Shown here: piece after piece, positions 23,116-33,612 of the stretch
Layout: each line of letters starts with the position of its first letter
Position numbering within the stretch: the stretch's first letter is position 1
Assembly (NCBI GenBank): GCA_024500155.1
Contig: CM044869.1
Location: forward strand, 36,249,898-36,313,897
Direction of reading: 5' to 3'
Source: Chenopodium formosanum
Taxonomy: Eukaryota; Streptophyta; Magnoliopsida; Caryophyllales; Amaranthaceae
Length of the DNA: 64,000 nucleotides
Translations under genes and position numbers: made by a program
The notes under the pieces: model-generated
The model's database searches: none
What the model saw: the letters and a program-made list of their open reading frames with translations, nothing else
Told to the model about the DNA's origin: nothing

Positions 23116-24670
23116 CCCAAAGGGGGATAACCATCACCCCCGATAAGCATAGAGTGAGCATCCTTAATCAAAGCAGAATAAGGATTTGAGCTAGACAAAC
23201 CCGGCATAGTATGAGCTATACTATGGCTTATGTGCTTCCTTCCAACTATTCTCCAATCTTGATTAGAATTAACTTGATGTGTAGCAGGAGCAGGAAATAT
23301 ACTAGAAGCACCATGAGTAGTCTCATTCACACTAGAATTAGCAACAGGAGCAGGCTGAGCTTTAAGAACCCAGACCTTAGCCTGTTCTTTAGCAGCAATC
23401 TGTTTCTTCTAAGCCTGAGTGCTGGCCTTAGTAGGAATATTACAGTCACGACCAACTTTATAACACTTCTTGTAGAAAGGAGGTGACCATTCAAATACAA
23501 GCTTCTTTTCAATCAGAGTACCCTCTGGACTCTCAACCCAAATGCTCTTAGGCAAGGGCTTAGTAATATCTACTTCAATTAGCAATCTAGCAAAGGTAAC
23601 CCTTAGTTGCTTAGAAGTACACTCATTAGCATAGAGAGGAACACCAACTACACTACCAATTCTTCTTAAAGTATCCACCCCCCAGCAACTAAGAGGTAGA
23701 TTAGGAAATTTCACCCACAAAGGCAAAGTTATGAGAACCTTAGCATGGAAATCAAACTTCTCAGACCAAGGCTTCATAATTGCTGCCTTGCCAAAGAACA
23801 TATGAGGATTGGCATTTAGAATAGTATTCATATCATCACAGTTTTGTAGTTTAATTAGGAAGTAACCATCATCATGCCAGAAAATATCAAGCCTAGCTAT
23901 AGTGTTCCAATTATCAGCAATATACCTATGCACAGCAGAAATTATTGGGTAATAACCTATAACATAGAAAACAAAAGAGTTTTTTCATTTAAGGTTACCT
24001 GCTTGCAGTTCAGCACTCTACAGCTGAGCAATTGTTTTCCCATTCTTGAGTATAGGTGCAACAAAAGACAGTGAAGACCCTTTAGAAGTGAGCTTGGGAC
24101 CAGACCAAGGGTTAGGTTTCTGCACAGCAGCCTGTTTAGGAGCCCTACCCTTAGCCTCAGGAACAATTGATTCACCAATAGGATTAGAATCGATTCTGAA
24201 ATCCAATGGAACAGTATTCACAAAAACCTTAGGAACTGAATGATTGAGATTCTGATTCTGACCAACAACTCCAAAAATAAGCCCATCACTAGCACCAGGC
24301 ATCCAAGTATTGCATGTATCACCATTCAATTCAATCAGATCACCCTTATCAAATCTAGAATCCAATGAAATAGTACCCGCAGAAACCTTAGGTACCGTTT
24401 CATTAGATTTATGCACTAAATTAGGCTAAATCGCTTGATGATGTAGCTCAAGAGCAATCAACTCTTCTCTAGTAACCTTACCAGCAGAAGGATGAACTAG
24501 ATGAGGAGGAGGATTAACCAGCTCATTCATATCAGAGCCTTTAGGAATCGAAGACAAAGTACCAGAAAAACAAAAATTATATAGCTAAATCAAGAGAGGA
24601 TTCAAAGAGGTCAAGGAGCCTATTTTTGAGGTTTGAGGAAAGGGAATAGCGTTCTTCTTCTTATTTGCCA
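23116..24670 (-). pseudogene. LINE-2 ORF1 (DUF4283-like)
   Basis: The segment 23409-23933 has the DUF4283 pattern: 'WHDDGYFLIKLQNCDDMN', 'AAIMKPWSEKFD', 'LPLWVKFPNLPLSCW', then 'LEVDITKPLP'-type text and a degenerate knuckle 'KCYKVGRDC' that lacks the usual second Cys spacing. The N-terminal part (24018-24416) is a low-complexity Pro/Ser/Lys region. The start is probably the Met near 24670 ('MANKKKNAIPF'). It is inactive, with several TAG/TAA codons. Confidence 0.75.
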
Positions 24671-24736
24671 TAATAGACCAAAACCGAGTGAAAAAACCAG
24701 CTTAGAAAATCGCCATGGTTGAGACAAAAGTAATGT

Positions 24737-27218
24737 AATGTGTTTGACTTTCATTTGATTCAATTAGCTTTGTAGAATGCGTTTGACTTTCATTTGATTC
24801 AAAGAGCTTTGTTTAAATGTGTTTAACTTTTATTTAATTTAAAAATCTTTGTGTGAATGTGTTTGAATTTCATGTGATTCAATTAGCTTTGTTGAATGCG
24901 ATTTCACTTTCATTTGATTCATAAAGCTTTGTCAGAATGTGTTTGACTTTCATTTGATTTAATTAGCTTTGTAGAATGCGTTTGACTTTCATTTGATTCA
25001 AAAAGATTTGGTTGAATAGGTTTAACTTTCATTTGATTCAAAAAGCATTGTTTGAATGTGTTTGACTTTTATTTAATTCAATCAGCTTTATTGTATGCAT
25101 TTGAGGTTCATTTGATTTAAAAGCTTTATTTGAATGTGTTTGACTTTCATTTGATTCAATTAGCTATGTAGAATGCATTTGACTTTCATTTGATTCAAAA
25201 AGTTTTAATTGAATAGGTTTAACTTTCATTTGATTCAAAAAATTTTGTTTGGATGTGTTTGACTTTTATTTGATTCAAATAGCTTTGTATAATGCATTTG
25301 GCTTTTATTTGATTTAAAAACTTTGTTTGAATGTGTTTGACTTTCATTTATTTCAATTTTGTTTGTTGAATGCATTTTACTTTCATTAGATTCAAAAAGC
25401 TATGATTGAATGTGTTTGACTTTTATTTGATTTAAAAAGCTTTCTTTGAATGTGTTTGACTTTCATTTGATTCAATTAGCTTTGTTAAATGTGTTTGACT
25501 TTTATTTGATTCAAAAAGCTTTGTTAGAATGTGTTTAACTTGCATTTGATTAAACCAACTTTGTTAAATGCATTTGACTTTCATTTTATTCAAAAAACTT
25601 TGTTTGAATAGGTTTGACTTTCATTTGATTCAACAAGCTTTGTTTGAATGTGTTTGACTCTCATTTAATTCAATTTGCTTTGTTAAATGCATTTCACTTT
25701 AATTTGATTTAAAAAGTTTTGTTAGAATGTGCTTGACTTGCATTTTATTTTGTTAGCTTTGTTTGAATGCATTTTACTTTCATTTGATTTAATAAACTTT
25801 GTTTGAATGTGTTTTAATTTCATTTGATTCAATTATCTTTTTTGAAAGCCTTGACTTTTATTGATTCAAAAAGCATTGTTTGAATGTATTTTACTATCAT
25901 TTGATTCAAAAAGCTTTGTTTGAATGTGTTTGACTTTCATTTAAGTCAATTAGCTTTGTTGAATGCATTTTGACTTTCATTTGATTCAAAAAGCATTATA
26001 TGAATTTGTTTGACATTCATTTGATTTAAAAAGCTTTGTAAGAATATGTTTGACTTGTATTTGATTTTGTTAGCTTTGTCTGAATGTTTTTTACTTTCAT
26101 TTGATTAAGGATCCTTAGATTAAATTAGCTTTGTAGAATGCGCTTGACTTTCATTTGATTCAAAAGCTTTGTTTGAATGGGTTCCACTTTCATTTGAATC
26201 AAAAAGCTTTGTTTAAGTGTGTTTGACTTTCATTTGAGTTAATTAGCGTTGTTAAATGCATTTTGACTTTCATTAGATTCATAAAGCTTTGTTTGAATTT
26301 GTTTGACTTTCATTTGATTCAATTATCTTTGTAAAATGCATTTGGCTTTCAAATGATTCAAAAAGCTTTGTTTTAATGTGTTTGACTTTCATTGGATTCA
26401 ATCAGCTTTGTAGAATGCATTTGACTTTCATTTGATTCAAAAAGCTTTGATAGAATTGGTTTGAGTTTCATTTGATGTAAAAACCTTTGTTTGGATGTGT
26501 TTGACTTTTATTTTATTAAATTAGCTTTGTTGAATGCATTTGACTTTCATTTGATTCAAAAAGCTTTGTTTGAATGTGTTTGACTTTCATATGATTTAAA
26601 AAGGTTTGTTTAAATGTGTTTGACTTTCATTTGATTTAATTAGCTTTATTGAATAAATTTGACTTTCATTTGATTCAAAAAGCTTTGTTAGAATATGTTT
26701 GACTTTCATTTGATTAAATTAGCTCTGTTTGAATGTGTTTGACTTTCATTTAATTCAATTATGTTTTTTAAACACATTTGACTTTTATTTGATTCAAAAA
26801 GCTTTGTTTGAATGTGTTTGACTTTCATTTGATTTAAAAAGCTTTATTTCAATGTCTTTGACTTTCATATGATTCAATTAGCTTTATTAAATTCACTTTG
26901 ACTTTCATTTGATTCAAAAAGCATTGTTTTAATTTATTTGACTTTCATTTTATTCAATTAGCATTGTTGAAGGCATTTGACTTTCATTTTCTTTAAAAAG
27001 CTTTGTTTGAATGGGTTTGACTTTCATTTAATTCTAAAAGCTTTGTTTGAATGTGTTTGACTTTTATTTGATTCAATTAGCTTTGTTGAATGCATTTGAC
27101 TTTCATTTCATTCGAAATCTTATTTTGAATGTGTTTGACTTTGATATGATTCAAGTAGCTTTGTACACTGCATTTGACTTTCATTTGATTCAAAAAGCTT
27201 TGTTTGTATGTGTTTGAC
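24737..27218. repeat. Satellite block 3
   Basis: About 2.48 kb of 39/40-bp units, more than sixty in all. A (AAAAAGCTTTGTTTGAATGTG-like) and B (AATTAGCTTTGTTGAATGCA-like) types alternate over long stretches, giving a period of about 79 bp, with irregular runs. The block ends at the TTGAC that is the target duplication of element C (27214-27218). Confidence 0.95.
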
Positions 27219-28066
27219 TGATAAGTGACTTTTATGTCACTTTTAGGGTGTTTATTGAGTCGTATTCCGGCTTATTTTCCAATAACTTCACCCTTTTATC
27301 CTTTATTTCTATTATTTTATTATTCTCGTCTTTTATCTTTATTTTGTTTATTTTTTCCCTTTTTATTTGTTTTTAGTTTATTTTTGTAGTTTTAGCTAAT
27401 TATTTCCCGCTTTTCTCGTTTTATTTATTTTCTTTTAGTTTCTAGTTTATTTTATTTTATTTTATTTCATTTAATTTTATTATTTCTTTAGTCTTAGCAT
27501 TTTATTTTATTTTACTTTATTTTTCTTATTTTATTTTATTTTATTTTAGTCTTTGTCCCGATTCTCCCTTGTGTACTTTTGGTTGTGTAGGTATGTTTTC
27601 GGGTTGAAGCACGGATTTCAAAGTCAAGTGATTTGCATTGGATGTTCGAGACCCGAGTCAATCAAGTTCAACAAAATGTCTTGCAAGCTGCTCTTCCCCT
27701 GCTGCCACGTTAACCATCACCACCCCACACCTTATCCTTCACCACACCAGCCCAACACCACAAACCAATTTGCTCCAACTCTCAATCCCCTGCTTCACCT
27801 CATAACACCACGCACCACAAGCTCCACCAATCACAGCCAACACTACCCCCTGTTCTCACACACACTACAAACCAAAACCCCCTACTCCAATTCACTCACT
27901 TGCTGCCACCCTCACTTCGCACCAATTACAGCAGCCGCCACCTCCAATTACCACCACTGAACCACCGTCAGCCGCCAAAACCACCGCCCACAACCTCTAA
28001 CAGTAGCAGCAAGCAATTCGCAGCAATTCACCCCCAATTTCAGCCCCAATTTCGATACCCTTTGGA

Positions 28067-28170
28067 GCGGGCACTGTGAATTTCGAAGCGGCCGCTCCAT
28101 TTTAACTCATTTCCACCAATTCGAGGCAGAAGGCATGAGCGGGCGCTCCGAAAGCTCCATCGGCCGCTCC
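28067..28170 (+). promoter_or_regulatory. Two 21-bp-spaced pairs of GC dyads in LTR C
   Basis: GCGGGC/GCGGCC-type cores start at 28067 and 28088 (21 bp) and at 28139 and 28160 (21 bp). The sequences are GAGCGGGCAC, AGCGGCCGCTCC, GAGCGGGCGCTCC and TCGGCCGCTCC, so most are symmetrical around the core. They lie about 340-440 bp upstream of the TATA box. The same array is present in the 3' LTR (from about 34444). Confidence 0.65.
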
Positions 28171-28508
28171 ATTTTCACTCTAATTTCTGTACGGATTAAT
28201 GAGCTTCAACGGTTGTGATTAATTCGATTTTATCCAAGGGCCACGATTTGATGATGATTGAAGGTGAAGCTTTACAACCGTTGATTAATTGCTATGATGA
28301 TGATGCGTGGTGAGGGTTGTTCAGCACAACAGCCACGAAAGGAAGAAGGGGAATTTCGGGGTCTGCTGTGTTTAAGGGGGGATTTGGGTTTTTATTGTTT
28401 TCTTTTCTTTTTATTTTATTTTTCCTTTTATTTCCTTTCTCTTTTCTTATTTCTTTTTTATTTTCTTTGTTTTCTTTATTTTATTTTTCTTTTATTTTAT
28501 TTAGCTTG

Positions 28509-28518
28509 TATATAAATA
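28509..28518 (+). promoter_or_regulatory. TATA box of LTR C
   Basis: TATATAAATA in a GC-flanked setting ('CTTG' before, 'CCCCC' after), 3' of a long T-rich stretch and the only strong TATA consensus in the unique part of the LTR. It is duplicated in the 3' LTR. It is the likely start of U3-driven transcription. Confidence 0.7.
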
Positions 28519-29492
28519 CCCCCTTTGGGGTTATTCTATAAAACCAACACTTAACATTTTATTCTACCCTAGATTAGTTTTAGAGTAGTTTTAGTTCCTT
28601 TATTTTCTCTCTCTTAGGGTTAGATTAGAATTTTCTCTCTCTAGTTTAGGAGTAGTTTAGAGGGAGAAAGCTTGGATTTTTCATGGAGTTTTGGGATTTT
28701 GAAGAAGCAAATTTGTGGATTTTTCCTCTCATAATTTCAATGAGTCTTCCTAACTTTCTTTCACCTTTATTTGCTTTCATTTATTATTGTTTTTGCTTAT
28801 TATTTGTTTATTTGAGTAGATTAATTAGCTTAGTTGTTCATTCTTGCTTTTATTATTATTTTACCTTGTTTTTCTTGTTTTTGTTCATTATGTTAGCTTA
28901 GATTTTGTTCTAGGGAAATGGATGAAGATTATGTTAATAAGTTGAATGATTGATTGTGATTTGTATGAAATTGTTTCTTGATTATTGTGTATGGATGATG
29001 CTTTTATGGATTAGAATCTTTCTAGCTAATTGATTCTATGTTCTTAATTGTCCTTTCAATCAATTGTGCGAGAGTGAGTTGGTTGAGGGTCTAAATTCTT
29101 CCATACCTTTGCTAGGCTAGTTGCACGAGAGTGAATTAGTTTAGTAGGATAATTAACATGCTTAATTGTGCGAGAGTGAGTTAAATTTGTTGATTGTTCC
29201 TAATCGAGGTCATTTTCATCTAATTGTTTGATGTTATTGAATGTATTGATGTAATTGGATTCCACTTTCCCTAGTTTTAGTTGTTTGGTATTAGTTGTGT
29301 TTAGTTTAACCTCTCTTTATCTCACAAGCTTTCCAAGTAGTCTAATTAGCATAGATTGATACACTTAGTCCTTTTGGGTTCGACCCTTTACTTACCCCTA
29401 TACTCGTATTAGGGTAGTTTAGGTTTTATAAATTTCTAATTTGATTAGGGTTAGTAGACCAACGACACTACTTAAACCCCGCGATCAAATTT

Positions 29493-29510
29493 TGGCGCCA
29501 TTGCCGGGGA
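29493..29510 (+). promoter_or_regulatory. Primer-binding site of copy C
   Basis: TGGCGCCATTGCCGGGGA, 5 bp after the LTR, is one base away from the TGGCGCCGTTGCCGGGGA complementary to the 3' end of plant tRNA-Asp, which Athila/Calypso-lineage elements use. Minus-strand DNA synthesis would start here. Confidence 0.85.
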
Positions 29511-29602
29511 CTAAGGCGTTCATTAGTTTGTGTTGATTAGATTATTTAGGTTCTTGTATATTATTTGATTTTTGTTTGCTTTTCTTTGTTCTTTGTACAA
29601 AA

Positions 29603-31337
29603 ATGGCATGTTTATCTTTTCCTCAATTTGATGATGAACCCTTTTATGCTTACTTTGATAGATTAGATGGTTTCCTTAGTTTCCATGGATGTTCTCTTAG
29701 TGATGCTTGTGGAATAGCTTATTGGGGCATGAATGAGTATACTAGGGGTATGGTTGAGAATATGCACAATGGTATATTCCGTCATTTGTCTATGCATGAT
29801 GCTTGGAATTTCTTCACTTGGCTTGCTAGAGATTCTAGAATGTAATGTTTCTTGTTTTGATTCTCAATGTCAAGATTCTTTTAATTTTTGCATGAATTCT
29901 CTTGATGCTTCTAATGTACCTTGTGATGATCCAAGTATGCATGTTGACCCCTTCCCCTCTTATGCTCATTGTGATGAGGTTTGTGCTAGTTTTGATAATA
30001 TGCAATTTGATTTTGATCATGAACCTCAACCCGACAACATTACTCCCCAAATTCTTTCTCAAATGCAATATCTCACCCAACAACTCCAAGAGCTTCAAGA
30101 GGAACAAAAATTGAGAGAAGTGAGGCTTGCCCAAGTGATGAGTGCTATGATTGATGTAAATGGATGTGAGGCACCTCATTTGGAGTGTAAGAGTGTTTTT
30201 GAGGATGATGTGGGCCAAGGGTGTGAAGGCGAGAAGAGATTTTCTTGTGATGAGAGGATTTTTGAGGACTTTGATCCTTTTCATTCCCCTTTTGAGCTTG
30301 AGTGCCATCCTTCCCCTTATTCACCCCCTTTGAGAGCTTCCCATGGTGAGGATGTGAGTGAGCCATCTTCCATTTTGAATGAGGGAGTTCATGAGGATGA
30401 TGATGATGAGTTTGAGCAATCAAGAGAGATTGAGAATCCCTTGAGTGGTGGTGGAAGAGTTGAGAATGAAGAAAATGTCGATTTTGAGGATTCCAACCCC
30501 CTTCCCCATCTTGATGAGTCTAGCTTGCATGTTTGTGACCCTTCTATCCATGAGTCTTTGGATTCTTTTGAGGTTATGGCTAGTATGTTCGTTGAAGGTG
30601 TAACCAAGCATTATAGCCTTTTGAGAGAGTTCATTGGCAATGCTTCATGGGAGAGGGATGAGTTTGAGAGAAACCTATATCCTTTCATGCATGGTTTAGA
30701 GACTCTAGGCTTTGAGTTTCTTGAGGGAGTTGTTGTTCATCGTTGTGATAGAGAGGAGGATGAGGTTGTTTCTATTGGAGAGTTTTTGTTTGAGGGAGAT
30801 GTGAGTCATGAGTGCTCTTTTGAGGATTCTATGATTGATTTTCATGCCCTCATTGGTGATGTGAGGCTTTGTGAGACCATTGTTTCTCCTCTCCGTCCTC
30901 ATGTCCCTTTCTCAAGGAAATTCGACCATATCCCCTACTATCCCATGTTCCTCCCCTCTTTTGTCAAAGAGCCTATTGAGGACCCTCTCTTATTTGATGA
31001 GGCTCTTCCTTTTCATCCTCCTATTATTGAGGAAATGGGTGATTGTGCTACCCAAAAATATTTTGAGGAGGTTTTGCCTTTTTATTCTTCTCCTTGTTTT
31101 TCTTCTTCTTTCTCTTCTTATTTTCTTGATTTTTCTTTTGATTTTTATTCTTTCTTTTGGCATCTCCCTCCTCACTTACGTGCAATAATCTTGTTGCACG
31201 TCCTCCTTCCTTCATTTGCCTACTTGTTATCATATGAAATGTGTAGTAGTGCATTTGATAAGCTCTTGCGTTCGTTGCAATATTATTTACTAGAGCGGTC
31301 TCGCTTGGACGTTAAACAAGCCTTTCTCGGGAAGTAA
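29603..31337 (+). pseudogene. gag-like ORF of copy C (one frameshift)
   Basis: Starts MACLSFPQFD at 29603. Residues 1-80 include 'FYAYFDRLDGFL...CSLSDACGIAYWGMNE..RGMVENMHNG', which parallels the Athila Gag core ('AWERFKE...CPHH...FYNGL...AAAGG'). The frame stops at 29845; the homologous protein continues in the +1 frame from about 29838 to 31337. Next come a short coiled-coil-like stretch ('LTQQLQELQEEQKLREVRL', about 30075-30130), acidic Asp/Glu runs and a Phe/Ser-rich tail. It ends 'KQAFLGK'. No zinc knuckle is seen. A broken homologue is in copy A. The frameshift could be a single-base mutation or, less likely, a programmed shift. Confidence 0.7.
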
Positions 31338-32685
31338 CCCGGGGTTTTTATTGCTTTCATTTTCTTTTCTTTTTTAGATTAGATTTTCTCTCATGGAAAT
31401 GTTTGTGTGCCTTTTGCTAGGTACATGACTTGATATACACTTATGCATTGGTTTGGATCAAGAATCAAAGAAGTTTGATGCCTATTTTTGCTAGCACATG
31501 GAAAATGAGATTCAATTCCAAAGGAAATCGGCTTTGAAAGGTTAAATTGGTTCATTTGCGGGTATTCACACCCACCAATATTCGGTAATATCTTTCTTAA
31601 CTCTTTCTATAATGGTTGGTGACTCGTTGGACATGTGTTGGTTTGTTGGGTTGATTTCTTTTTTTTCCCCTACCATGGATTATTTTGTTTATGTTTGAGT
31701 ATATTGTCTCATTCAAGCTTGGGGGAGGGTATTCTATCATGATTTGGTGGGATGTTGATTCATTTAGGCCATGCACTTGAGTATATGCATTTCCATGTCT
31801 TTTCTTTTATTTTGAAAAGTCCAAAAAGATTTTTGTTTACTTTCAAGGTAATTTTGGCAAAATGTGTCTTGTTTGTTCTTATTTTGGACATTTTGTCTTG
31901 GAATTGCATTCTTGAATGTTTTTCTTCCTAAGTGGTAAATGTATGCAAGGTTTGAGAGTGTCATTGGTTGACTCTAGGATACTATATGCTAAGGTAGTCG
32001 GGTTAAGAACTTTTAGGGGTCCATGAAGCCTTAGTTCACGGGAATGTGGTAAGATGGAGTTGCTCTCTATAGTGGATTTGAAACCCTTGGTGGGTATTTG
32101 TTTGGTTATAATCCCTTGTGACCTTCATTTGTTCTAGCCTTCATCACCTTGTTGAGCGGCAATTTAGGATCCTTGACTATGCATGTCTTAATCCTTGTTT
32201 TGACCTCTAGCTCCCAAGATCGTGATCGAGCCACTCTAGGGGAGGAAAAGGGCACATTTTCTCATTTTTCTTTATCTTCTTTTTATTTTGTTACAAATTT
32301 GGTTTTCTATTTTGCATCAACCTACTTATTAACCAATTTGAGCCTAATGTTTCCCGCTCTTGTTTAAACCGCATTACAAACCTAATGGCCTATGTTTACC
32401 AACCCTTTTAGTTAGTGAAGCATTGGCATGTGAGGTTTGAGTTTTGAGAGTGTTGATCATGAGCAAGAAAACTTTGTGAATTGGTTTAAGTAAGGTCTTG
32501 AAAATGGAGCTTGAAAAGAATATGCAAAAAAGTTTGAGAAGAAAGATGCAATTCAAGAAAATCAAATGAAGTTTCAAGAAAAAGCCGTCCATGGTTTAAA
32601 AAAAAAAGGCAAGGACACAAAAAAAAAAAAAAAAAAAAAAACACACAAATATATTTTAGTTTGGTTTCGTTTTCTACTCTAGTTT

Positions 32686-32724
32686 AAGCATTGAGGACAA
32701 TGCTTCGTTCAAGCTTGGGGGGGA
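32686..32724 (+). promoter_or_regulatory. Internal AGGA-loop hairpin plus G tract, copy C
   Basis: Stem AAGCATTG / CAATGCTT, loop AGGA (32686-32705), followed by CAAGCTTGGGGGGGAG. It occupies the same place as 3151-3190 in copy A and follows an A-rich run. Confidence 0.7.
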
Positions 32725-33573
32725 GCGTTCCTTCATTTTTTTGTATATATTATGTGTTAATGTTGAGTAAGCTTGGGGGAGATGGCATTATTGGTACTTT
32801 TGTTTGATATTTTGTGAGTTCTTGAGTTTGTTTTTGAGAGTAGGCCACTCTTTTGCTTCACTTAGGAAATATCACCAAAAATTTTCAAATTTTTACCCCG
32901 CCTTAACCCTTAGCCTTACGTTACAACCCAATAAAAGACCTTTAGACTTTAGTGGGGTTAGGTCAAAGAACGGTGGAGGGAGATAGACTTCAAACCTATG
33001 GAGAGAGTATGCATAATTGAGATGTCGGGATTACCTTCTCAAAGTTTTTCATTTCTTTATCTTTTTCCGGTTCCTTCGTGGAATCATGAGAAGCTAGCTT
33101 AAGGGTTGATTTGAAGCTAGTGGAGAGAACGCGGCCCGATTGGTTGGGGCTAGGGTGGATTGAGTCCTCATTAGTTCTCTATGCTTAGCATATGTTATGT
33201 TTCAATCAACCATTGACATCTTAGAACGTGCATACATTTGCCTATTTAGAAAGGTTTGCATTCATTGGTGCTTGTTCCTATCTCTTGTCCATATATGAAT
33301 TTTTGTTTTGCTTTCTCTTTTTTATGTTTCTTTTTCTTTTCTTTTTTATTGCCGTGCCTTGGTTTTTGTTTAGAGTTGTGGGTTAAACTCTTAGGACACC
33401 CTCACGAGAGCACACTCGTCCTCTAGGGCGATCTAGGGGTTTAAAGGGCTTGTCATTAGTTGCTAAAAGTGACCGTGATTCCTACGAAAGTGAGTTAGTG
33501 TACATTCTTGTCTCCTTTAGTGTTCTAGCTTTGCTTGAATAAATCATTCTCCTTCTCCCGTGTTTCATGTTAA

Positions 33574-33612
33574 TTTGCTCGAGGACGAGCAAAAGGTAAG
33601 CTTGGGGGAGTT
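33574..33612 (+). promoter_or_regulatory. Terminal AGGA-loop hairpin and 3' polypurine tract, copy C
   Basis: Stem TTTGCTCG / CGAGCAAA, loop AGGA (33574-33593), then AAGGTAAGCTTGGGGGAGTT next to the LTR at 33613. The polypurine tract primes plus-strand synthesis in LTR elements. Confidence 0.8.

Larger units (their letters stand above)
19534..24736 (-). mobile_element. LINE-2, L1-type non-LTR retrotransposon, second family
   Basis: A minus-strand LINE of about 5.2 kb. The 3' end is the T-rich 'ATTTTTTCTTTTTGG' at 19534, and the 5' end lies near 24736. An 11-bp duplication AATGTGTTTGA flanks it (19523-19533 and 24737-24747), but it is also satellite sequence. The proteins differ from LINE-1 and LINE-3, whereas the 3' end is close to LINE-4 (63661). 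Decayed by stops and a mutated RT active site. Confidence 0.88.
27219..29487 (+). repeat. 5' LTR of copy C (2269 bp)
   Basis: Begins TGATAAGTGACTT and ends GCGATCA. It has a start hairpin AAGTGAC / GTCACTT, (TTTTA)n-rich low-complexity DNA at about 27470-27550, a C-rich stretch (27690-27960), paired GC dyads (28067-28170) and a TATA box at 28509. Three repeats of a (G)TGCGAGAGTGAGTT-like motif lie at about 29066-29180; these are missing from the 3' LTR. Confidence 0.93.
31338..33612 (+). other. Non-coding 3' internal region of copy C
   Basis: Homologous to the same region of A and B and to the minus strand of element E (about 49690-51730); for instance 'AGGATCCTTGACTATGCAT' and 'CCCAAGATCGTGA' recur there as 'AGGATCCTTAACTATGCAT' and 'CCCAAGATCGTGA'. 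It holds an A-rich run (about 32598-32643), two AGGA-loop hairpins and four AAGCTTGGGGG-type tracts (about 31715, 32710, 32769, 33598). Confidence 0.8.

Noticed and set aside
13196..27218. Evenly spaced direct repeats that could suggest a CRISPR-like array
   Set aside because: Units are contiguous, diverged tandem copies with no unique spacers, in a plant genome. This is satellite DNA.
27553..27960. 135-codon Pro/Thr/His-rich frame, present in both LTRs of copy C (also 33933-34340)
   Set aside because: It lies in LTR sequence and is repeated only because LTRs are duplicated. Composition follows a C-rich stretch; there is no domain and no homologue in the related LTRs.
30145..30607. Several minus-strand frames over the gag-like ORF of copy C
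   Set aside because: They are antisense shadows of an AT-biased ORF, with no domain and no conservation in copy A.
32149..32367. Small frame with 'GSLTMHVLILVLTS' text, similar to minus-strand 50590-50799 in element E
   Set aside because: The similarity follows from shared non-coding DNA. The frame is broken in copies A and B, so there is no sign of coding selection.
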